The translations under genes and the position numbers were made by a program. Of a DNA stretch of 12,343 bases, positions 7,064 to 12,343 are shown one piece after another; position 1 is the stretch's first letter, and every line of letters starts with the position of its first letter. This DNA comes from an uncultured Bacilli bacterium (GTDB taxonomy: Bacteria > Bacillota_I > Bacilli_A > RF39 > UBA660): contig CANPYQ010000030.1 of the NCBI GenBank assembly GCA_947588865.1, forward strand, positions 1 to 12,343, read 5' to 3'. The notes beneath the pieces are model-generated. The model was not told the origin of the DNA. It saw only the letters and a list, made by a program, of their open reading frames with translations, and made no database searches.

Positions 7064-7170
7064 TATAATTAGGGAATTTAGTATATAAAAACCCGTATCA
7101 CTTAGCTACACCCAGTCTTATCATAAGATAAGGTGTTTATATAGATTGAGAGCTTTTGCTCTCTTTTTTA
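7064..7170 (+). ncRNA. Candidate small structured RNA with intrinsic terminator
   Basis: TATAAT (7064-7069) predicts a start near 7076, though no -35 box is evident. The transcript of about 95 nt would fold with an 8-bp closing stem TATATAAA (7082-7089) / TTTATATA (7136-7143) and an inner hairpin CTTATC (7117-7122) / GATAAG (7127-7132) with an ATAA loop. A single-stranded, comparatively GC-rich segment lies between about 7092 and 7116. A terminator follows at 7149-7169. The next gene is on the opposite strand, so this is not a leader of a downstream gene. I do not recognise the family; it could also be the structured tail of a longer comEC transcript. Confidence 0.45.
7149..7169 (+). terminator. 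Strong intrinsic terminator of the small RNA
   Basis: GAGAGC (7148-7153) pairs with GCTCTC (7158-7163) around a four-T loop and is followed by six T residues. It is the most GC-rich short stem in this AT-rich intergenic stretch. The T run lies only on the plus-strand side, so it ends plus-strand transcription and does not clearly serve the minus-strand gene that ends at 7257. Confidence 0.8.
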
Positions 7171-7256
7171 TGTATGTTAAAATTTAATTATTTAATATAT
7201 CTGTTAATACAGATAAATGCGTCAAATCTTATTAAAGATTATTTTACAAAAAAGGA

Positions 7257-7793
7257 TTAAACATTATAGTTGTTTATTCCATATTTTTCATCCTTTATAT
7301 CAAAAAACAGTTCACATTTTATAGGATTATAAGTTAGGTATGCTAAAATTATATAGCATATAATAATAAGTATAAAGGATATAATATTTAACTTTTTGAA
7401 ATCTTTAGCTTTTAATATAAAATAACTGATTACCTGTGATATGATAATTGCAAGTCCCATAACACCAATATTTAAGAACATTTTAGGACCTATTTTATAA
7501 TAAAAAGGCAGGTATATAGTTAAAAATATAGGGATTATGGTTAGTGCAGAAATAAATAAAGAAGTAAAGAAATTATTATATTTTATTTTAAATTTTTGTA
7601 AAATAATGTATTCAACGATTCCCCACATAATAACACTTGTAAACATAAGTTTTTGATGTTCCCAAATAGATTCATTAACTGGAAAAAATATTGCTGTGAG
7701 ACTATTAGGTATTAACTCATATATAAAGTGAAATAAAAAACAAAGTAAAAATATTCCAATTGCACTTATAATTTTTGCCCTTTTAAGACTCAT
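7257..7793 (-). CDS. DUF6512-type integral membrane protein
   Basis: This 178-residue protein has about five membrane helices (near 8-26, 48-65, 75-97, 104-127 and 135-153). It carries the pattern I associate with the DUF6512 family: HFIYE (22-26), FFPVNESIWEH (36-46), which probably forms a conserved loop rich in polar residues between helices, and a C-terminal YNPIKCELFFD segment (155-165) ending in YGI. The family has no established function. The ATG at 7791-7793 is preceded by an excellent ribosome binding site, AGAAAGGAG (minus strand, 7800-7808), six bases away. It is divergent from uvsE with only 39 bases between start codons, so their promoters overlap. The opposite orientation to its neighbours suggests an independent, possibly acquired, unit. 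The family name is from memory of the motif and moderately certain. Confidence 0.75.
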   Translation of the reverse strand: MSLKRAKIISAIGIFLLCFLFHFIYELIPNSLTAIFFPVNESIWEHQKLMFTSVIMWGIVEYIILQKFKIKYNNFFTSLFISALTIIPIFLTIYLPFYYKIGPKMFLNIGVMGLAIIISQVISYFILKAKDFKKLNIISFILIIICYIILAYLTYNPIKCELFFDIKDEKYGINNYNV

Positions 7794-7809
7794 AAAAAAC
7801 TCCTTTCTA

Positions 7810-7832
7810 TTTATACTAATATTGGTGATAAT
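7810..7832 (+). promoter_or_regulatory. uvsE promoter and ribosome site, overlapping the divergent promoter
   Basis: TATACT (7812-7817) is followed six bases later by GGTGAT (7824-7829), three bases and the ATG at 7833. The same bases read on the minus strand give TATAAA or TATTAG, the likely -10 of the DUF6512 gene. The two promoters must therefore share DNA and may compete. No good -35 is visible for either. Confidence 0.5.
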
Positions 7833-8762
7833 ATGAAAATAAGACTTGGTTATGCATGTGTTCCTGTTACTGTTGATGAAACATCTTCACATACACTTAC
7901 ATATACCAATTATAAAAAATTAGGTATTAAAGCGAATGAAAAATTAGATAGTGTTATAAAAAGCAATTTTAAGGGGCTTGAGAATATATTGAAATATAAT
8001 ATTAGAAATGATATTACTTTTTTTAGAATGACCTCAGAATTACTCCCATTGATAACACACCCTAATGTAGAATATGATTATTTTGAAAAGTATAAAGATT
8101 ATTATGAAAAGATTGGTAATATCATAAAATCTAATAATTTAAGAGTAGATATGCATCCTAGTGCTTACACTGTTTTAAATAGTATAAACAAAGATGTAGT
8201 TAACTCTACAATTAATATACTCAAAAATTATCTAAAAATGTATAAATATATGGGGATTAAGTCAATAGTAGTATTGCATGTAGGTAGTAAAGTAAATGGA
8301 AAAAAAGAATCCATTAGAAGATTTATAGAAAATTTTAATATGTTAGATAAAGAAGTTCAGGAAATGATAGTATTAGAAAATGATGATAAAAGTTTCAATA
8401 TAAGAAATGTTCTTTCTATATGCGAAAAATTAAATATTCCAATGGTACTTGATTATCATCATTTTAAGATAAATAAAAATAATGAAAAGATAGAAGATTA
8501 TATACAAAGAATATTTAAAACCTGGAAAACCATTCCAAAAGTACATTTTTCCACTTCAAAAGATAAAAAAAATAAACGAAGTCATAATGATTATATTAAT
8601 AGTGATGATTTTATTAAATTTTTAGATAAAATAAAGTTTACAAATCAAGATTTTGATGTTATGATAGAAGCTAAGCAAAAAGATGATGCATTGTTTAGAC
8701 TTATCCGTGAATTAAAATATAAAACAGAATATAAAATTGAAAAAAATACAATTTTTTTATAA
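7833..8762 (+). CDS. uvsE: UV damage endonuclease UvsE/UvdE
   Basis: This 309-residue repair enzyme nicks DNA immediately 5' of cyclobutane dimers, 6-4 photoproducts and some other lesions, starting an excision pathway independent of UvrABC. The TIM-barrel fold is indicated by LGYACVP at the N-terminus, FFRMTSELLPLITHP (63-77) and RVDMHPSAY (104-112). The metal-binding set is complete: H108, H149, E182, D207, H210, H238, H251 and E279, in motifs VLHVGS (147-152), DYHHFK (207-212), VHFSTSK (237-243), HNDYI (251-255) and MIEAKQKD (277-284). The spacing matches the known Thermus enzyme's ligands with a shift of about seven residues. The GGTGAT ribosome site fixes the start. It sits between the divergent DUF6512 gene and dnaG and appears monocistronic. 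No photolyase or uvr gene is in the window. Confidence 0.95.
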   Translation: MKIRLGYACVPVTVDETSSHTLTYTNYKKLGIKANEKLDSVIKSNFKGLENILKYNIRNDITFFRMTSELLPLITHPNVEYDYFEKYKDYYEKIGNIIKSNNLRVDMHPSAYTVLNSINKDVVNSTINILKNYLKMYKYMGIKSIVVLHVGSKVNGKKESIRRFIENFNMLDKEVQEMIVLENDDKSFNIRNVLSICEKLNIPMVLDYHHFKINKNNEKIEDYIQRIFKTWKTIPKVHFSTSKDKKNKRSHNDYINSDDFIKFLDKIKFTNQDFDVMIEAKQKDDALFRLIRELKYKTEYKIEKNTIFL

Positions 8763-8833
8763 AAATCAATAAAAAAAAGGAAATTAGGATTTTTTGTCGT
8801 TTATTAATAATAGGGTATATTGGAAGTGGTTAT

Positions 8834-10570
8834 ATGAAAGTAGATACTAATACTTTAAATGAAATAAGAAATAATCTAGATATCGTAGATGTAATATCTA
8901 GTTATTTGCCACTTTCTTCAAAAGGAAAAAATTACTTTGGTGTATGTCCATTTCACGATGATCATTCACCTAGTATGAGTGTTTCGCCTAGTAAACAAAT
9001 ATATACTTGTTTTTCGTGTGGGGCTACCGGGAATATATTTAAATTTATTCAAGATTATGAGGGTATAACCTTTATTGAAGCAGTAAAAAAATGTGCTGAT
9101 ATGGCAGGAATAGTTGTAGATATTGGACAAGTTAATAAAAATAATAAACATCAAGATTTATACGATATATATGAGTTAAGTTTTAAATTTTATCAAAATA
9201 ATATTAATACTGGATTAGGCAAAAAAGCGCGAGAATATTTACATAATCGTATGCTTGATGAAAAAGTAATAAGAGAATTTGGTATAGGATTAGCTTTGAA
9301 TGAAAAAGATTTATTAACTAAATTATTAAAATCAAAAAAATATGATGATAAAATTTTGTTAAAAAGTGGTTTAGTAAATGAAACTAATTATGAACTTTAC
9401 GATGTTTATAGAAATAGAATAATGTTTCCACTTTGCGATTTAAGTGGAAAAGTCATAGGATATAATGGAAGAGTTTATAATGGAGAAAAAGAAAATAAAT
9501 ATATTAATTCAAAAGAAACAGAAATATTTAAGAAAAGACAACTTCTATATAATTTCCATAGAGCAAAAGAGGAAGCAAGGAAAAATCATCAAATAATCAT
9601 AATGGAAGGACCTATGGATGTAATACGTGCATATACTATTGGTATTAAAAATTGTGTTGCAACTCTAGGTACTGCATTTGGTAGCGAACATGCAATGTTG
9701 ATTAGAAAATTATCTGATAATGTAATACTTTGTTTTGATGGTGATAGTGCTGGGTTAAAAGCTACTAAAACAGCAATAGATGAATTATCTAAATTAGGCA
9801 TTACACCAAAAATAGTTAGGCTTGAAGATAATAGTGATCCCGATGAATATATTATAAAAAATGGTGAATCTGCTTTTAAAAACAAAATAAACAATCCTAT
9901 GAATATAATGGAATTTAGAGAATCTATATTTAAAAATCAATTCAATTTGGAAAAAACAGATGAACTTGCAAAATATATAAATTACATGATTGATGAAATA
10001 AATAAAATTGATGATGATATATTGAAGGAAGTAACCATAAATAAATTAAGTAAAGAAACAAACATAGATACTGATATAATAAAAAACAAATTGACAAAGA
10101 AAAATATTACAAAAAATGAATTTGTAAGGGTAAAAAAAATTAAATTAAATAAGTATACAAAATCGGAACAATATTTGATATATTATATGTTACTAAGCAC
10201 AGATGTAATAAAAATGTATGAAAGAAAGATAACACATATGCCAACAGAAACTTATCGTCATTTAGCATTTCAAATTGATTATTTTTATAAGCAAAATGGA
10301 TATATTGATGTAGCGGATTTAATAACGTATTTAGGAGATGACAGTGAATCTATTAATGCCATAGGTGAAATTATTTCACTTAACTTAAATGAAAATATTA
10401 ATTATGAAGAAATTAATGATTATTTAAATAATATAAGAGAGTATAATGAAAAAGAGCAATCAAAAATATATAAAGATAAAATAAAAAAAGAATTTAGTTA
10501 TGAAAAAAAGTTAGAATTAGCTTTAAAAGCCCTCGAAATAAAAAAAAGGAGAGAAAAATATGATAGATGA
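8834..10570 (+). CDS. dnaG: DNA primase DnaG
   Basis: This 578-residue primase makes RNA primers at the replication fork with the DnaB/DnaC helicase. The N-terminal zinc finger has C38, H41, C59 and C62 (CPFH and CFSC). The catalytic core (about 110-360) contains FGIGLA (149-154), YNGR (210-213), the TOPRIM glutamate motif EGPMD (258-262) and acidic motif FDGDSAG (301-307), then DPDEYI (335-340). The C-terminal region (about 430-578) is the divergent helicase-interaction domain, lysine- and glutamate-rich. The start at 8834 follows GGAAGTGG (8822-8829); promoter-like TTGTCG (8794-8799) and TATATT (8816-8821) lie upstream, but the start site is unclear. It is the first gene of the dnaG-rpoD-trmK operon; its last 11 bases overlap rpoD. 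Length is normal. Confidence 0.97.
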   Translation: MKVDTNTLNEIRNNLDIVDVISSYLPLSSKGKNYFGVCPFHDDHSPSMSVSPSKQIYTCFSCGATGNIFKFIQDYEGITFIEAVKKCADMAGIVVDIGQVNKNNKHQDLYDIYELSFKFYQNNINTGLGKKAREYLHNRMLDEKVIREFGIGLALNEKDLLTKLLKSKKYDDKILLKSGLVNETNYELYDVYRNRIMFPLCDLSGKVIGYNGRVYNGEKENKYINSKETEIFKKRQLLYNFHRAKEEARKNHQIIIMEGPMDVIRAYTIGIKNCVATLGTAFGSEHAMLIRKLSDNVILCFDGDSAGLKATKTAIDELSKLGITPKIVRLEDNSDPDEYIIKNGESAFKNKINNPMNIMEFRESIFKNQFNLEKTDELAKYINYMIDEINKIDDDILKEVTINKLSKETNIDTDIIKNKLTKKNITKNEFVRVKKIKLNKYTKSEQYLIYYMLLSTDVIKMYERKITHMPTETYRHLAFQIDYFYKQNGYIDVADLITYLGDDSESINAIGEIISLNLNENINYEEINDYLNNIREYNEKEQSKIYKDKIKKEFSYEKKLELALKALEIKKRREKYDR

Positions 10571-11642
10571 GATAAAAACGTTTACACAAAGGAAAGATGA
10601 ATTAGTTAAAAAAGGTAAAGAAAAGGGAATTATTACATATGAAGAATTAGCTGATTCTCTTAAGGGGTTAGATTTAGATGCAGATAGTTTAGATGAACTT
10701 TATAATGCATTTAATGAAAATAATATTGCTGTTGTATCTGAAGGGGATACAGGTGATGATGAATCTGGCGGTAGAATTTTATTAGATGATAATACATTAA
10801 CGAAAGATTTGACAATAAATGATCCAGTTAGAATGTATTTAAAAGAAATAGGACAGATTAAACTTTTAACATTGCAAGAAGAAAGCGTTTTAGCTGATAG
10901 AATAGGTGAAGGTGACGAGGAAGCAAAAAATATACTTGCTGAGGCTAATTTAAGATTAGTAGTAAGTATAGCAAAAAGATATGTAGGTCGTGGAATGTTA
11001 TTTCTTGATTTAATACAAGAAGGTAATATAGGACTTATGAAAGCAGTAGATAAATTTGATGTATCTAAAGGATATAAATTTTCTACTTATGCAACATGGT
11101 GGATTAGACAAGCTATAACACGTGCAATAGCAGATCAAGCACGAACAATACGTGTTCCTGTTCATATGGTTGAAACTATAAATAAACTTGCTCGTGTGCA
11201 AAGGCAATTAACTCTCGAACTTAATAGGGAACCATCTGAAGAGGAAATCGCTAAAAAAATGGGTGTAAGCATAGAAAAAGTCCGTGAAATTTACAAGATA
11301 AGTCAAGATCCAGTAAGCTTAGAAACTCCAATAGGGGAAGAGGATGATTCTCATTTAGGTGATTTTATAAAAGATGAAAGGAACCTGAGTCCAGAAGAAT
11401 TTGCAACTAATGAAATGTTAAAAGATGAAATAAGTCAGGTTTTAGAAACTTTAACAGAGAGAGAAGAAAAGGTAATTCGCTTAAGATTTGGACTTGAAGA
11501 TGGAAAACCAAGAACACTTGAAGAAGTTGGACAAATGTTTGGAGTAACCAGAGAACGTATTAGACAAATAGAGGCAAAGGCTCTAAGAAAATTAAGGCAT
11601 CCATCGCGTTCACGTAAATTAAGGGATTATATGGGTGATTAA
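10560..11642 (+). CDS. rpoD: Primary RNA polymerase sigma factor SigA
   Basis: This 360-residue sigma-70 directs transcription of housekeeping genes. It has a short region 1.1 (1-80), region 1.2 DPVRMYLKEIG (88-98), and region 2 with LRLVVSIAKRYVGRG (131-145), DLIQEGNIGLMKAVDKFD (150-167) and the -10 recognition and melting helix KFSTYATWWIRQAITRA (173-189). Region 3 follows with IRVPVHMVETINKL (197-210). Region 4 with LEEVGQMFGVTRERIRQIEAKAL (320-342) binds the -35 box. The size resembles Bacillus SigA. AAGGAGAG (10546-10553), six bases before ATG, fixes the start inside the end of dnaG. Its TAA overlaps the trmK ATG by one base. Its predicted specificity agrees with the TTGACA/TATAAT-type promoters in the window. 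Confidence 0.98.
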   Translation: MIDEIKTFTQRKDELVKKGKEKGIITYEELADSLKGLDLDADSLDELYNAFNENNIAVVSEGDTGDDESGGRILLDDNTLTKDLTINDPVRMYLKEIGQIKLLTLQEESVLADRIGEGDEEAKNILAEANLRLVVSIAKRYVGRGMLFLDLIQEGNIGLMKAVDKFDVSKGYKFSTYATWWIRQAITRAIADQARTIRVPVHMVETINKLARVQRQLTLELNREPSEEEIAKKMGVSIEKVREIYKISQDPVSLETPIGEEDDSHLGDFIKDERNLSPEEFATNEMLKDEISQVLETLTEREEKVIRLRFGLEDGKPRTLEEVGQMFGVTRERIRQIEAKALRKLRHPSRSRKLRDYMGD

Positions 11643-12235
11643 TGAATTTATCTAAAAGACTTGAAGCAGTAGCAACTTTAGTTGATATAGATTCAAGGGT
11701 AATAGATGTGGGATGTGATCATGCTCTATTGGATATTTATTTAACTTTGCATAATGGAAATAAATGTTTAGCAACTGATATAAATGAAAATGCTCTGGAA
11801 ATAGCAAAAAAAAATATAAAGAAATATAAATTAACTAATAAAATAAAAACAAAGCTTACTAATGGTCTTACAAATATTAAAGTAAATAAAAATGATAATA
11901 TTGTTATAAGTGGAATGGGTACTCATACTATACTTGATATATTAAAAACAAATATTTTAAGTGATACTTTAATTATCTCATCTAACAATAATATAGAAAC
12001 ATTAAGAAGAGAAGTAATTAATTTAGGTTATTATATCGATAGTGAAATATTCTTATATGACAAAAATAAACCATATGTAGTTATTAAATTTTTAAAAGGA
12101 TATAAAAAATATAATAAAATAGATTATGAAATAGGGCCTATATTAAAAAATAATACTAATTACAAAGAATATTTAATTAGAAAATATAAATATATTATAA
12201 ATAATATATCAAAGAAAAAATTTTTATTAATATAA
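11642..12235 (+). CDS. trmK: tRNA (adenine(22)-N1)-methyltransferase TrmK, short form
   Basis: This SAM-dependent enzyme makes m1A at position 22 in the D-loop of some tRNAs. The Rossmann-like domain starts with LSKRLEAVATLV (3-14), followed by SAM motif DVGCDHALLDIYL (22-34), acidic ATDIN (44-48) and ISGMGTHTI (89-97), the family signature region. The usual QPN-like motif is replaced by SSNNN (113-117), then LRREVINLGY (121-130). At 197 residues it is shorter than the roughly 235-residue Bacillus protein: the C-terminal helical hairpin is curtailed, ending in ISKKKFLLI. No downstream frame restores it. ATG overlaps the rpoD stop and uses GGTGAT (11634-11639). The position after dnaG-rpoD resembles Bacillus, but the partner yqfO/nif3 gene does not follow. 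Confidence 0.9.
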   Translation: MNLSKRLEAVATLVDIDSRVIDVGCDHALLDIYLTLHNGNKCLATDINENALEIAKKNIKKYKLTNKIKTKLTNGLTNIKVNKNDNIVISGMGTHTILDILKTNILSDTLIISSNNNIETLRREVINLGYYIDSEIFLYDKNKPYVVIKFLKGYKKYNKIDYEIGPILKNNTNYKEYLIRKYKYIINNISKKKFLLI

Positions 12236-12277
12236 AAATATTTTTTTAAAATTTTAATTATAAATCTGAGTTAATAC

Positions 12278-12311
12278 TTAAAAAATTATACAATTCTGTA
12301 TAATTTTTTAA
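12278..12311. terminator. Bidirectional terminator between trmK and a convergent gene
   Basis: A perfect 15-bp stem runs from 12278-12292 to 12297-12311 with an ATTC loop. It has an A run on the left and a T run on the right, so it can act in either direction. It lies 42 bases after trmK and overlaps the stop of the possible minus-strand gene. Confidence 0.75.
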
Positions 12312-12343
12312 ACAAAAAGTGTAATACCGTTGTCATCCTTGAT
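12308..12343 (-). CDS. Possible C-terminal end of a convergent gene (partial)
   Basis: On the minus strand the right edge reads eleven codons (IKDDNGITLFV) and then TAA, placed directly on the bidirectional terminator. The base composition is more GC-rich than the adjacent intergenic DNA, as coding sequence would be. The fragment is too short to identify, and another minus-strand frame is also open here. Confidence 0.4.
   Translation of the reverse strand: MKDDNGITLFV

Larger units (their letters stand above)
6684..7256. other. AT-rich gene-poor region between comEC and the DUF6512 gene
   Basis: No convincing gene is present in about 570 bases. The first part holds a weak terminator (6712-6747). 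A 45-codon open frame (6704-6841) has no ribosome binding site. An all-A/T perfect dyad lies at 6864-6887. The last part holds a small structured RNA-like element and a strong terminator (7076-7170). The rest is A/T-rich DNA in which I see nothing recognisable. Confidence 0.6.

Noticed and set aside
7080..7116. Minus-strand resemblance to the 5' half of a tRNA (GGGTGTAGCTAAGTGATA)
   Set aside because: There is no matching anticodon arm, T-arm or acceptor partner. At most a decayed fragment; the plus-strand fold and terminator explain it better.
8761..8794. Possible uvsE terminator (AAAAATC with GATTTTT)
   Set aside because: The stem is almost all A/T with a 20-base loop; too weak to call.

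Overview
The window is a very AT-rich bacterial chromosome segment that uses the standard bacterial code: TGA is a stop in several genes and tryptophan is TGG. Gene content (dnaG-rpoD-trmK in Bacillus-like order, Obg, ComEA/ComEC, a single-membrane-style exported deacetylase) and strong GGAG/GGTGAT ribosome binding sites point to a low-GC Firmicute, probably an uncultured Bacilli-type lineage. The exact taxon cannot be read from the sequence.

Layout. Positions 2-73 hold the possible tail of an upstream gene. Next is an independent non-coding transcription unit of about 608 nt (121-728) with a near-consensus promoter (86-114) and an intrinsic terminator (705-728). Its size, dense base pairing and position near an OapA-like gene make it a strong candidate for an OLE RNA (ornate, large, extremophilic). 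A two-gene operon follows: a membrane-anchored polysaccharide deacetylase (774-2030) and the OapA-like four-helix membrane protein (2042-2593). The stop codon of the latter lies inside its own terminator. Then come obgE (2651-3922) and the DNA-uptake genes comEA (4007-4687) and comEC (4629-6683), which overlap by 59 bases.

A gene-poor stretch of about 570 bases (6684-7256) contains a likely comEC terminator and, near its end, a small structured RNA-like element with a strong terminator. A DUF6512-type membrane protein (7257-7793, minus strand) is divergent from uvsE, the UV damage endonuclease (7833-8762). The macromolecular-synthesis operon dnaG-rpoD-trmK (8834-12235) follows, with overlapping genes. 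It ends at a long palindromic terminator shared with a probable convergent gene entering from the right edge.

How it works together. Most of the window is housekeeping: replication priming, the primary sigma factor, tRNA modification, a ribosome-linked GTPase and UV repair. The DNA-uptake pair may be a remnant or a full competence route. The distinctive part is the left end, where a probable OLE RNA and its membrane partner OapA flank a cell-envelope deacetylase gene. A second distinctive feature is a recurring start-site design: a -10 box, 6-7 bases, GGTGAT, three bases, then ATG. It implies mRNAs with 5' leaders of only about ten bases.
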